Under the pieces are notes generated by a model. It was given only the letters and a program-made list of their open reading frames with translations, was not told the DNA's origin and made no database searches. DNA of 64,000 nucleotides, from positions 620,001-684,000 of the forward strand of contig NZ_MLQQ01000001.1 in assembly GCF_001865995.1 (NCBI RefSeq). The letters are read 5' to 3'. The DNA comes from Anaerobacillus arseniciselenatis. GTDB lineage: Bacteria > Bacillota > Bacilli > Bacillales > Anaerobacillaceae. Positions within the stretch are counted from its first letter, which is position 1, and each line of letters begins with the position of its first letter. The position numbers and the translations under genes are program-made. Below are positions 55,254 to 63,999 of the stretch, piece by piece.

Positions 55254-55369
55254 TTGAATTTCATAAATCATTATTTCCGCCACTACGATCAATATATAGT
55301 TACGTCAAACCATTCGCATACTATATATTGTTTGATGTGGCTCATTTTTGGTAATTAGGAAATTCACTC
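55254..55369 (-). repeat. Repeat family B, copy 6 (abuts the recN stop)
   Basis: On the - strand TGAGTGAATTTCCTAATTACC starts at the recN TGA itself, with inner arms CAATATATAGTATGCG and CGTAACTATATATTG. It ends with TTATGAAATTCAATG. Confidence 0.85.
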
Positions 55370-57083
55370 AAATACCTTTAAATTTATCTGCTTGATCTAA
55401 TAATTCTTTAGCATGTGAAACTGTAAGTTCAGTTATTTCAACACCTGAAATCATTCTGGCGAGTTCTTCAACTTTTTCTTGATTGGATAAAGTAGTTACA
55501 TTTGTGACGGTTTTATTGTTTAACTGTTTTTTCGAAATATACAAATGAGTAGTTGCCATTGCTGCCACTTGAGGCAAATGAGTAATACAAAGCACTTGTG
55601 AGTTATTAGAAATATTAAATATTTTCTCAGCAATTGCTTGGGCTACTCTCCCACTTACGCCGGTGTCCACTTCATCAAAAATTAATGAGGTAACGCCTTG
55701 ATGCGTTGAAAAAATCGTTTTTAAAGCAAGCATAATTCTCGAAATTTCTCCACCAGAGGCAATTTTAGCGAGCTGTTTAAATGGTTCTCCGGGGTTAGTA
55801 GTTAGTAGAAATTCAATTTTATCTACCCCGTCGTCATGAAAAAGAACATCTTTAGCATCAACTTTACTTATATCTGTTTCTTTAAATTTGATCAAAAACT
55901 TTGTTTTCTCCATATAGAGGTCTTTCAATTGTTGATGAATTTTTTTAGATAATTGTTTTGCTGCATTTTTTCTTTGCTCTGTTAAGTTTCGAGCTTCAAT
56001 TAAAAGATCCTCACTAACAGAATCAAGCTGTTTTTCCAGAACTTGAATTTTTTCTTCTCTATTTTGTAAATGTTCAATTTCTTCTTCAATTTTTGAAGCA
56101 TACTCTAAAATATCAGTGACCGTTTTACCATATTTACGTTTGAGTTGAATTAGTTCATTTAATCTCGCCTCAATTAAATTAAGGCGATTAGGATCGAATT
56201 CAATTGACTCATAATAATCCCTTAATGAATATGCTGCTTCTTCTAAAAGATAATAACAATTACTGATCGTTTCTTTAAAAGGAACTAAATTTTTATCTAT
56301 AAAGGCTGCTTCCTCAATATTGTTCATAGCATGCATCAACCATTCTAGGCCTTTATCATCACCATAAAGCGCATGGTAGCTGTCATGAACTGACTTATAC
56401 AACTTCTCACCGTTGGCTAATTTCGTACGTTCTTCGGTTAAACTAATATCTTCATTAGGGTTTAACTTTGCAGCCTCTATTTCATTTAATTGATATTGTA
56501 ATAAGTCTAATCGGTGAGCTAATTTTTGTTCATTTTCGGAAAACTGGTTAATTTGATTTTTTAATGCAACAAACGATTTATAAATATGTTGATATTCACG
56601 AAGTGAACCACTTACCTTATCTCCGGCAAACTGATCTAGAAGAGACAAATGGCGTTCACTTTGCATTAAATGTTGGTGTTCATGTTGACCATGTATATCA
56701 ACTAAAGTTTCTCCTAGCTCTCTTAAAATCGCTAATGTGACAAGTTTTCCATTGACCCTACAAATGCTTTTCCCTTGTGCTGTGATATCTCGCTGCAAAA
56801 TAACCATTTGGTCATCATTAATTTCAATTCCTAATTGAGTAGATTTATTATGAATAGCATGCATATGATCTTCGATAAAAAACAAGCCTTGGATTTCTGC
56901 ACGACTCGATCCGTGACGAACAAATTCAACAGAACCTCTTCCACCTACTAATAAGCCGATTGCATCGATAATGATCGATTTTCCAGCACCTGTCTCCCCA
57001 GTTAAAACTGTGAGCCCTCTCTCAAATGGGATCGTCAAGTTTTCAATAATTGCAAAATTTCTTATTGAAAGTTCAACTAGCAT
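55368..57083 (-). CDS. recN: DNA repair protein RecN
   Basis: 571 residues from the second ATG (57083, MLVELSIRNFAIIENL), because AGGAAG is then 9 bp away and B. subtilis RecN also starts ML-ELSI. Walker A is LTGETGAGKS, a long coiled coil runs about 150-370, the ABC signature is LASGGEISRIMLALK and Walker B is SLIFDEVDTGVSG. It is an SMC-like ATPase that gathers at double-strand breaks. The last codon and stop run into a repeat B copy. Confidence 0.95.
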   Translation of the reverse strand: MLVELSIRNFAIIENLTIPFERGLTVLTGETGAGKSIIIDAIGLLVGGRGSVEFVRHGSSRAEIQGLFFIEDHMHAIHNKSTQLGIEINDDQMVILQRDITAQGKSICRVNGKLVTLAILRELGETLVDIHGQHEHQHLMQSERHLSLLDQFAGDKVSGSLREYQHIYKSFVALKNQINQFSENEQKLAHRLDLLQYQLNEIEAAKLNPNEDISLTEERTKLANGEKLYKSVHDSYHALYGDDKGLEWLMHAMNNIEEAAFIDKNLVPFKETISNCYYLLEEAAYSLRDYYESIEFDPNRLNLIEARLNELIQLKRKYGKTVTDILEYASKIEEEIEHLQNREEKIQVLEKQLDSVSEDLLIEARNLTEQRKNAAKQLSKKIHQQLKDLYMEKTKFLIKFKETDISKVDAKDVLFHDDGVDKIEFLLTTNPGEPFKQLAKIASGGEISRIMLALKTIFSTHQGVTSLIFDEVDTGVSGRVAQAIAEKIFNISNNSQVLCITHLPQVAAMATTHLYISKKQLNNKTVTNVTTLSNQEKVEELARMISGVEITELTVSHAKELLDQADKFKGI

Positions 57084-57102
57084 GTTCATTCACTTCCTTT
57101 GT

Positions 57103-57552
57103 TTAAAGCATTTCTAAAAAGCGCTCACAAAGTATTGGAGTTTCTTCATTTGTTCGACAAATGATTAAGATTGTGTCATCGCCACATATCGTTCCTAAAA
57201 TTTCTGTCCAATCTAAATTATCGATTAACGCACCAACAGCATTCGCATTACCCGGTAAAGTCTTCATAACGATTAAGTTATTAGAACGATCAATACTTAC
57301 AAAGCAGTCCATTAATGAGCGCTTTAATTTTTGTAAAGGATTAAAGCGTTGGTCTGCCGGTAAACTATATTTATACCTTCCGTCCTGCATAGGGACTTTA
57401 ACGAGATGAAGTTCTTTAATATCACGTGATACGGTCGCTTGTGTCACATTATATCCAGCACTCTTTAATTGATCAACTAAATCATCTTGAGTTTCAATTT
57501 CATTATTTGCAATAATTTCTCGTATTTTTATATGACGTTGCCCTTTATTCAT
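57103..57552 (-). CDS. argR: Arginine repressor ArgR/AhrC
   Basis: 149 residues. N-terminal winged helix with [20 protein letters not shown], a linker, and a C-terminal hexamerisation and arginine-binding domain ending [16 protein letters not shown], with the conserved GDD. It represses arginine biosynthesis and activates catabolism when arginine is bound. In this window the artPQR promoter carries a candidate site. The start follows GGAGGCGATTGAA. It is 13 bp from the recN region downstream. Confidence 0.95.
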   Translation of the reverse strand: MNKGQRHIKIREIIANNEIETQDDLVDQLKSAGYNVTQATVSRDIKELHLVKVPMQDGRYKYSLPADQRFNPLQKLKRSLMDCFVSIDRSNNLIVMKTLPGNANAVGALIDNLDWTEILGTICGDDTILIICRTNEETPILCERFLEML

Positions 57553-57651
57553 TTCAATCGCCTCCAGATATAAATATACCTTTACAAGTTGTTTGTCGAA
57601 TTTAGCACTAATTGTATATTAACTTATTTTTATACATTAGACAATGCTAAT

Positions 57652-57830
57652 ACACAAAACCATCAGATGATTATTCGTCACCATATAAAATGAAAAGGAG
57701 GGCGATTTCCTTCTCTTCGCTGTAAACCTCTATCGAGTTTTAGAGGCTCGTTCAGGAAAATCGCCCTCCTTTTTTCATACAAAACCCTTATGACGGTAAC
57801 CGTCACCAACTAATATGGAAAAGGCAGGTG
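57652..57830 (+). repeat. Repeat family A, copy 12
   Basis: Reference copy. Stem AAAAGGAGGGCGATTTTCC-like arm (from 57694, GGAGGGCGATTTCC) pairs with GGAAAATCGCCCTCC (57755 on), followed by TTTTTTCATACAAAAC and a second arm GACGGTAACCGTCACCAAC and AATATGGAAAAGGCAGG. It fills the gap 57553-57839 between argR and tlyA. Confidence 0.85.
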
Positions 57831-57839
57831 CTTTCACAA

Positions 57840-57883
57840 TAAAAAAGAAGTAGTAATCTTCGTAAAGGTTACTACTTCTTTTT
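57840..57883 (-). terminator. Terminator of tlyA
   Basis: AAAAAGAAGTAGTAACC / GATTACTACTTCTTTTTT stem (one mismatch pair), T-rich on both strands. Confidence 0.8.
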
Positions 57884-58701
57884 TATAATCGTTTTAAACT
57901 CTCATGAGCATTTGTCACAACTTCTTCAATCAATTCAATTTTATTTTCACCTTGTTCTTTATCACCTGACCAATAAAGATGCATTAAAAATTCAATATTT
58001 CCTTCGCCACCTTTAATTGGTGAATAACTCAATCCTTTAACATCAAAGCCGATATCGGAAGCAAAATTCGTCATTTCTAATAGGACTTTTTGATGAACAT
58101 GCGGATCTCGTACAATCCCCTTTTTACCAACTTCATCTCGCCCTGCCTCAAATTGTGGTTTTACTAGTGCTGATACGTGACTGTCACCTTCTAACACTTT
58201 TGCCAATACCGGTAAAATTAACTTAAGTGAAATAAACGAAACATCAATGGTTGCAAAAGTGGGTCTCCCACTTGAAAACACTTCTAGGGTCACGTAACGA
58301 AAATTCGTCCGTTCCATCACGACAACACGTTCATCTTGCCGTAACTTCCAAGCCAATTGATTATAACCGACATCAACAGCGTACACGAGCTTTGCACCGT
58401 TTTGTAATGCACAATCAGTAAACCCCCCGGTAGAAGAGCCTATATCTAAAACAATCTTTTCCTTTAAATCAAAGTTAAACTCATTGATTGCTTTTTCAAG
58501 TTTTAAGCCACCTCTACTTACATAGGGGATTACATCACCTTTAACGACAATTTCACTATCTAAACTAACTTTTATTCCAGGTTTATCAATACGTTCATTG
58601 TCACAAAAGACGAGGCCTGCCATTACAGACCTCTTTGCTTTTTCTCTCGTTTCAATAAAGCCTCTTTCAACTAAGAGGACATCTATTCGTTCTTTCTTCA
58701 T
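57883..58701 (-). CDS. tlyA: TlyA family rRNA methyltransferase (YqxC)
   Basis: 272 residues. An S4 RNA-binding domain occupies the first about 60 (RIDVLLVERGFIETREKAKR), followed by an FtsJ-like methyltransferase with LDIGSSTGGFTDCALQNGAK as the SAM motif. Family members are 2'-O-methyltransferases or hemolysin-like proteins; TlyA in actinobacteria methylates 16S and 23S rRNA. In Bacillus the role of YqxC is less certain. It starts 2 bp after dxs, so it is co-transcribed. Confidence 0.9.
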   Translation of the reverse strand: MKKERIDVLLVERGFIETREKAKRSVMAGLVFCDNERIDKPGIKVSLDSEIVVKGDVIPYVSRGGLKLEKAINEFNFDLKEKIVLDIGSSTGGFTDCALQNGAKLVYAVDVGYNQLAWKLRQDERVVVMERTNFRYVTLEVFSSGRPTFATIDVSFISLKLILPVLAKVLEGDSHVSALVKPQFEAGRDEVGKKGIVRDPHVHQKVLLEMTNFASDIGFDVKGLSYSPIKGGEGNIEFLMHLYWSGDKEQGENKIELIEEVVTNAHESLKRL

Positions 58702-58702
58702 A

Positions 58703-60592
58703 TCAAGCCCTCTGTTGTTTTCTTGGAATAATTTTTTTTATAGTATTAATAACATCATTACAAGAAAGTCCGATCTCTTCCATTAATTGCGAGACACTTC
58801 CATGTTCAATAAATTGATCAGGAATCCCCATTCTTTCAACAACGACATTGTAATATTCTTCGTTGTTATAATATTCTAAAACAGCACTGCCAAAACCACC
58901 TTGAAGAGCGGCTTCTTCAATCGTTAAAATCGGATAATTTTTATTAGCTAGGTCATGAAGCATCTCTTCATCTAACGGCTTAATTGACCTTGCGTTAATA
59001 ACCTTCACCGATATTCCTTCTTTTGCTAAATGATTTGCTGCTTCTTCAGCTAAAGGAACTGTTGTGCCGAAAGTTAAAATTGCTAAATCAGAACCTTCTT
59101 TTAGTACTTCCCATTGGCCAATTGGAATTTGCTTTAGTTCGTCGTCCATTTTTATACCGACACCATTTCCACGAGGATATCTAACAGCGATAGGACCATC
59201 ATTGTATTGAACTGCAGTATAAACCATGTGCTGTAACTCATTTTCATCTTTCGCTGATAAAATGGTCATATTAGGTATATGTCGTAAATATGAAATATCA
59301 AATACACCTTGATGCGTTTCACCGTCAGCACCTACAAGACCAGCGCGGTCAATTGCAAAGAAGACATTTAAATTTTGACGACAAATATCATGTACAACTT
59401 GGTCATAACTACGCTGTAAAAACGTTGAGTAAACGGCAAATACCGGCTTAAATCCTTGTGTTGCTAAACCACCTGCCATCGTTGTAGCATGCTGTTCAGC
59501 AATACCGACATCAAACATACGATTAGGAAACTCTTTTGCAAATAGATCCAATTTCGTTCCACCTGGCATTGCTGCAGTTATTGCAACAACCTTTTCGTTA
59601 TCTTTTGCTGTTTTAGCTAATGTATTTGCAAAAACTGCACTATAACTTGGTGGTCCAGGTTTTTTTACTACTTCTCCCGATTCCATTTTATACGGTCCTA
59701 AACCGTGCCATGTTCCTAACGCATCATTTTCTGCTGGAGCATATCCTTTACCTTTTTTCGTGATTACATGAATAAGAACTGGGCCTTCGCATTTTTTGGC
59801 ATATTTCATATTCTCTAATAAGTCATCTAGATTATGTCCATCAACAGGACCTAAATACGTAAAGCCCATTTCTTCAAAAAACATCCCTGATACAAGTAAA
59901 TATTTCAAGCTGTCTTTTAGGCGTTCAGCAGTCGCTGCGATCTTACCACCGAAAGCAGGGATCTTCTTTAGCAATTGTTCTAATTCATCTTTTGCTTTTT
60001 GATATTTGCCTGCTGTACGCATTCGTCCTAAGACATTATGAAGAGCACCAACATTCGGAGCAATCGACATTTCATTATCGTTCAATACCACAATCAAATC
60101 TTTTTGTTCGTGACCAATGTGGTTTAACGCTTCTAGAGCCATCCCACCAGTTAAGGCACCATCACCAATAACAGCGATGATATTTTCATCTGCTGTTTTT
60201 AAATCTCTTGCCACAGCCATCCCCATAGCGGCAGATAATGATGTTGAACTATGTCCAGTTTCCCAAACATCATGTTCACTTTCTGTACGCTTTGGAAAAC
60301 CGCAAAGCCCTTTATACTGACGGAGTTCATCAAAACGATTAGCTCGTCCAGTTAATATTTTATGAACATATGCTTGATGTCCGACATCCCAAATAATTTT
60401 ATCCTTCGGACTATCAAATTCTTTATGCAGAGCAAGGGTAAGCTCTACAACCCCTAAATTCGGACCTAAGTGCCCACCAGTAACCGAAAGTTTCTCTACA
60501 AGGAAAGTCCGTATTTCCTCAGCTAAAACTTCTAGTTGTTCTAAATCATATTGTTTAATAAACTTTGGATCTTTAATTGTGGTTAAATCCAA
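58703..60592 (-). CDS. dxs: 1-deoxy-D-xylulose-5-phosphate synthase (Dxs)
   Basis: 629 residues. ThDP motif [15 protein letters not shown], then [29 protein letters not shown] (catalytic Glu in the pyrimidine domain) and [18 protein letters not shown]. It is the first step of the MEP isoprenoid pathway. TTG start at 60592 after GTGAGGG. It lies 9 bp from oapA, so OapA and Dxs share a transcript, as in other OLE-containing bacteria. IspA, also in isoprenoid synthesis, is on the other side of the OLE locus. Confidence 0.95.
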   Translation of the reverse strand: MDLTTIKDPKFIKQYDLEQLEVLAEEIRTFLVEKLSVTGGHLGPNLGVVELTLALHKEFDSPKDKIIWDVGHQAYVHKILTGRANRFDELRQYKGLCGFPKRTESEHDVWETGHSSTSLSAAMGMAVARDLKTADENIIAVIGDGALTGGMALEALNHIGHEQKDLIVVLNDNEMSIAPNVGALHNVLGRMRTAGKYQKAKDELEQLLKKIPAFGGKIAATAERLKDSLKYLLVSGMFFEEMGFTYLGPVDGHNLDDLLENMKYAKKCEGPVLIHVITKKGKGYAPAENDALGTWHGLGPYKMESGEVVKKPGPPSYSAVFANTLAKTAKDNEKVVAITAAMPGGTKLDLFAKEFPNRMFDVGIAEQHATTMAGGLATQGFKPVFAVYSTFLQRSYDQVVHDICRQNLNVFFAIDRAGLVGADGETHQGVFDISYLRHIPNMTILSAKDENELQHMVYTAVQYNDGPIAVRYPRGNGVGIKMDDELKQIPIGQWEVLKEGSDLAILTFGTTVPLAEEAANHLAKEGISVKVINARSIKPLDEEMLHDLANKNYPILTIEEAALQGGFGSAVLEYYNNEEYYNVVVERMGIPDQFIEHGSVSQLMEEIGLSCNDVINTIKKIIPRKQQRA

Positions 60593-60601
60593 GAAAAACC
60601 C

Positions 60602-61228
60602 TCACTTTCTTATGGCTTTCTTTTTCTTCTTATCTCTGTCTTTCCCATTTTTTAAAATAGTTATTTTTAATTTTACCTCGATTAAGTAAAATAATCTACC
60701 TACTTGGAAAATAATTGGAGTTGAATAGTGTAAGGCGATCGTTTTCCCTAAGGATTTACCACCTACCGTAAGACTTGCAACAATACTAGTAAAAATTACG
60801 GAAATCCAAAACTGATATGTTGAAGCCTCCCCGTGACCAAGCTGTTGTGCTAATTGGATAACAACGAAAGCTGCTGCAGTACCACTAATGATCCCAGCGA
60901 TATCGCCAATTACGTCATTACAAAAGTTTGCAAACCTATCTGCATTCCTTGTAATTAATACTGCTTCCTTAGCACCCGGGACTCGTTCTGCTGCCATAGC
61001 ATGAAAAGGAGATTCTTCAGCAGCAGTGGCGGCCACCCCTATTGTATCAAAAAAAATACCTACAAGTACAATGACGAGTACAATGAACATGCCTACTCCC
61101 CATGTTACACCACTTAAAATTGCAGTAGATATAATTGAAAAAATAGCCGCTAACACAAGAGTGATAACGGCGATCGCTAAAGTCCAATTTAAAGAATCTT
61201 TAATTTTATTCATAAAAGGTTTGAACAC
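60602..61228 (-). CDS. oapA: OapA, OLE-RNA-associated membrane protein (DUF21-related)
   Basis: 208 residues with four hydrophobic segments (about 16-38, 42-62, 108-130 and 138-160) and a basic Lys-rich tail (KNGKDRDKKKKKAIRK). Between helices 2 and 3 is the motif region GIFFDTIGVAATAAEESPFH and RNADRFANFCNDVIGDIAGI, related to the DUF21 domain of CNNM/CorC Mg-transport proteins. OapA binds OLE RNA and holds it at the membrane in Halalkalibacterium halodurans (established). GTG 61228 or ATG 61213 are both possible starts; neither has a clear ribosome-binding site. Confidence 0.9.
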   Translation of the reverse strand: MFKPFMNKIKDSLNWTLAIAVITLVLAAIFSIISTAILSGVTWGVGMFIVLVIVLVGIFFDTIGVAATAAEESPFHAMAAERVPGAKEAVLITRNADRFANFCNDVIGDIAGIISGTAAAFVVIQLAQQLGHGEASTYQFWISVIFTSIVASLTVGGKSLGKTIALHYSTPIIFQVGRLFYLIEVKLKITILKNGKDRDKKKKKAIRK

Positions 61229-61239
61229 CCAATTCTGTG

Positions 61240-61340
61240 TAGTGTTGAGTTTTGATTTTTGAGTTTTGAGTTATGTGAGCAATTGCTACGAAGCTTTTCC
61301 TAAAACAACTCAACACTCAAAACTCTTAACTCAAAACTAA
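61240..61340 (+). repeat. Repeat family D hairpin, 3' side of OLE RNA
   Basis: Left arm AGTGTTGAGTTTTG and TTTTTGAGTTTTGAG, core TGCTACGAAGCTTTTCC, right arm AACTCAACACTCAAAACTC and TTAACTCAAAACT. It sits between OLE and oapA and abuts the oapA start region. Confidence 0.8.
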
Positions 61341-61344
61341 TATG

Positions 61345-61942
61345 TAGTTGTGAGTGGTCATTTAAAGAGTAAAGACTGCGTCTTAGGTCCAGTAGGTTTT
61401 CCCAAGTAAATACCGACGTGTCGCCACATTGGCGGTTTCCCTTTAAATCTACCTTAGCGCTGTCACCAAACGCTAGACTGGATTACCACTTAGTACGCAC
61501 TATAATCCCCTTTAAATGTCTTATGAACAGTCTAGGAGTTTTCCTCAACAGCCCCTTACCATTCTCTATCCTCTTTTGCAGAGCAGATTTCATGTGGATA
61601 ACTAACGATGATACAACGTATACAATTTAGTATCCATAATCCCCTCTACTCCACTCAAGGCAGGCTACGCTGCATACAAGGGGAAACTTGTAAATGCAGG
61701 TTCATACCTTAAATTATAGTTGTTCTTATTCCCAGAAGATCACCATAATTTGAGGCCTCCGCGGGAGGAGGGTCATCGCCCACATGCCATTGTGGATCGC
61801 CCGACTCCCTTTACTCCCAGCAATGACCCAAGGCTGGGCGCCTCAAGCCAATACTAGGAACTTCATCGATGTGCCCTTTAGCGGATTTTTAGGCCCGCCT
61901 TCGAGAATGGAGGACTGACTAGAATACTGCACCACTCACTTT
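61345..61942 (-). ncRNA. ole: OLE RNA (ornate, large, extremophilic)
   Basis: About 598 nt, no credible gene, GC-richer than its flanks. The ends pair: GTGAGTGGT at 61931-61939 (5') with ACCACTCAC at 61350-61358 (3'). Other pairings seen by eye on the - strand: TTGAGGC (61840-61846) with GCCTCAA (61750-61756); CCCAGC/GCTGGG (61815-61838); CCTCC/GGAGG near 61757-61771; CTGCAT..ACAAG / CTTGTATGCAG; CTAGACTG (61528-61535) with CAGTCTAG (61473-61480); CGCCA/TGGCG. Size, structure, and position between ispA and an oapA-dxs pair match OLE RNA of alkaliphilic bacilli. OLE with OapA forms a membrane ribonucleoprotein linked to cold, alcohol and Mg tolerance. End positions are approximate. Confidence 0.93.
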
Positions 61943-61947
61943 GCAAT

Positions 61948-61977
61948 ATTATATCATGATAAAGATCATTACAACAA
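61948..61977 (-). promoter_or_regulatory. Putative promoter of OLE RNA
   Basis: On the - strand TTGTTG (61972-61977), 18 bp, then a perfect TATAAT (61948-61953). Initiation 6-7 bp downstream would start the RNA at about 61941-61942, just at the first terminal stem. Confidence 0.65.
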
Positions 61978-61996
61978 TTAGAAAAACTTAACTTTT

Positions 61997-62090
61997 AGTT
62001 TTGAGTGTTGAGTGTTGAGTTTTTGTTAGTAATGCTACGAAGCCTCTCCTACAATCAACTCAAAATTCAAAACTCTTAACTCATAACTCT
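61997..62090 (+). repeat. Repeat family D hairpin, 5' side of OLE RNA
   Basis: Left arm TTTTGAGTGTTGAGTGTTGAG, core TGCTACGAAGCCTCTCC, right arm CAACTCAAAATTCAAAACTC and TTAACTCATAACTC. It touches the ispA stop codon. Confidence 0.8.
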
Positions 62091-62982
62091 AACGGTCGCG
62101 ATTCATAATATAGTCAGCTAGCATTTCTAATTTTTCGTGATCCATGTTCACGTTATATAAATATTCTTTTGCTTTTGAAATATGATCATCTAATTTTTTC
62201 TTTGCTCCATCAAGACCAAGAAGTTTTGGATACGTGCTTTTTTCATTGGTAATGTCGCTACCAACGGGCTTGCCAAGTGTATCTTGACTACCTTCAATGT
62301 CGAGAATATCATCTTTAATTTGAAATGCTAAACCAAGGTGTTTGGCAAAAGACCTTAAATTGTCAACATCATTATTACTCGCTTTTGCTATTATTGCTCC
62401 AGCGATAATCGAAAAGCTTAATAGATCACCAGTTTTATGATGGTGAATAAACTCTAATTGTGATAACGAGAGACTTTTATTTTCCCCTTCCATATCGGCT
62501 ACTTGCCCACCAACCATTCCTTCTGGACCAGATGCTCTGGTAAGCTCAGCTACTAACCTAAGTTTCTGATGCGGATCAATCATCGCCTCGTCCATCTTAA
62601 CAATTACCTCAAATGCATAAGTGAGTAAAGCATCACCTGCCAAAATCGCTGTCGCATCACCGAAAACTTTATGATTCGTTAACTTTCCTCGACGAAAATC
62701 ATCATTATCCATTGCAGGTAGGTCATCATGTATTAAAGAATATGTATGAATCATCTCAATTGCACTTGCTACCGGTAAACTATGTTGATAATTTCCGCCA
62801 AATCCTTCGACTGTAGCAAACAGTAACATCGGTCTAAGGCGCTTCCCACCAGCTTGCAGGGAATAGAGCATTGCCTCTTTTAGAATAGAGGGAGCATTAA
62901 GAGTAGTAACATATTCAGGTAGCTTTGTTTCAATTTGAGCTTTCCTTTCTTCAAGAAAAACTTCTAGAGTTAAACTATTCAA
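62089..62982 (-). CDS. ispA: Farnesyl diphosphate synthase (IspA/YqiD)
   Basis: 297 residues. First Asp-rich motif DDLPAMDNDDFRRGK, second motif KDDILD, and GGKRLRPMLLFAT. It condenses isopentenyl and allylic diphosphates to farnesyl diphosphate, supplying quinone and undecaprenyl lipid synthesis. TTG start at 62982, because AGGAGG lies 8 bp upstream, inside the end of xseB. Upstream genes are xseB and xseA; downstream is the OLE locus. Confidence 0.95.
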   Translation of the reverse strand: MNSLTLEVFLEERKAQIETKLPEYVTTLNAPSILKEAMLYSLQAGGKRLRPMLLFATVEGFGGNYQHSLPVASAIEMIHTYSLIHDDLPAMDNDDFRRGKLTNHKVFGDATAILAGDALLTYAFEVIVKMDEAMIDPHQKLRLVAELTRASGPEGMVGGQVADMEGENKSLSLSQLEFIHHHKTGDLLSFSIIAGAIIAKASNNDVDNLRSFAKHLGLAFQIKDDILDIEGSQDTLGKPVGSDITNEKSTYPKLLGLDGAKKKLDDHISKAKEYLYNVNMDHEKLEMLADYIMNRDR

Positions 62983-62985
62983 TGA

Positions 62986-63213
62986 TTATTCCTCCTGAAA
63001 TGTTGTTAATTCAACTTCTCCATTCTCATGCAAGACGCGATCCATTTGGTTTTCAACTGTTTTTAATTTATCATGACAAAGCTTTGATAATAACATTCCT
63101 TCTTGAAACATTGATATCGCCTCTTCTAGTGGAACATCACCTAGTTCAAGCTTTTCTACAACTTCTTCTAACTTCTCCATTGCCTCTTCAAAAGTTTGCT
63201 TTTGCTCACTCAC
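62986..63213 (-). CDS. xseB: Exodeoxyribonuclease VII small subunit (XseB)
   Basis: 75 residues, the usual size. [20 protein letters not shown] and [20 protein letters not shown] are the family helices. It associates with XseA to form exonuclease VII. Start ATG after GAGGTGTAAAAAAAG. It lies 12 bp downstream of xseA, with 3 bp between it and ispA. Confidence 0.95.
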   Translation of the reverse strand: MSEQKQTFEEAMEKLEEVVEKLELGDVPLEEAISMFQEGMLLSKLCHDKLKTVENQMDRVLHENGEVELTTFQEE

Positions 63214-63225
63214 TTTTTTTACACC

Positions 63226-63999
63226 TCATTCTTTAACAGTGTCTTGAATATCACAAAACACTGAACCATCTTTAAGCTTAATTTTTAACTTTTCACCGAC
63301 TGAGACGTCTGTAACACTTTTTATTATTTTACCATCTTCTTTATAGGCCAAGCTATAACCTCTAGTCATAACTTTTAATGGATTTAATGCCTCTAACTTT
63401 GTTACTAACTGTTCAAATTGAAACTGCTTTTCTTTTTTTATATCATTAGTATGTTGGATTAATAGTGCTTCATTTTTAACAAGCTTTTCACGAAAGTTAG
63501 AAATATACCTTTCAGGGTGGTTTCTTTTAACATCTTTTTCAAGATGGTTTAAAGCCACCTTTTTACGTTCAATTAAGTGTTTCATCGAACGATGCAAGTC
63601 ATCAATAGTACGGTCAAGTTGTTGTTCTTTTTGCTTTACTAGTTGCTCTGGGTAACGAAATGCATACGACTTTTGAAGTGTAGAAAGCTTTTCTCTTTCA
63701 GCTTCTATTCGTTTACTAATCGCTCTTTTCATTCGAATCTTTCGTTGAAGTATGCGTTCGAGAAGCTCTTCTCGATTCGGAACAGCTAATTCAGCTGCAG
63801 CAGTTGGTGTTGCTGCGCGCTTGTCCGCAATAAAATCAGCAATCGTTACATCTGTCTCATGTCCAACAGCCGAAATAACGGGGACACCGGAATGAAAAAT
63901 AGCCTCAGCAACGATTTCCTCGTTAAACGCCCAAAGTTCTTCTATAGAACCCCCACCTCTGCCGACGATAAGGACATCTAGTTCACCAAGTTTATTTGC
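63226..63999 (-). CDS. xseA: Exodeoxyribonuclease VII large subunit (XseA), 3' part
   Basis: The frame runs past the window edge; 257 residues plus stop are visible. It opens in [20 protein letters not shown], then [20 protein letters not shown], all hallmarks of the XseA catalytic core. A long helical region ([20 protein letters not shown] and onward) precedes a closing beta domain ([20 protein letters not shown]). An ATG at 63732 is internal, not the start. The N-terminal OB domain is outside the window. Confidence 0.95.
   Translation of the reverse strand, partial: ANKLGELDVLIVGRGGGSIEELWAFNEEIVAEAIFHSGVPVISAVGHETDVTIADFIADKRAATPTAAAELAVPNREELLERILQRKIRMKRAISKRIEAEREKLSTLQKSYAFRYPEQLVKQKEQQLDRTIDDLHRSMKHLIERKKVALNHLEKDVKRNHPERYISNFREKLVKNEALLIQHTNDIKKEKQFQFEQLVTKLEALNPLKVMTRGYSLAYKEDGKIIKSVTDVSVGEKLKIKLKDGSVFCDIQDTVKE

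Noticed and set aside
61418-61630. 70-codon + strand frame
   Set aside because: Lies entirely inside the OLE RNA structure, with no ribosome-binding site; chance frame.
61345-62090. Group I/II intron or riboswitch instead of OLE
   Set aside because: No splice-site or intron-encoded protein signs, too large for known riboswitches, and the oapA partner is present.
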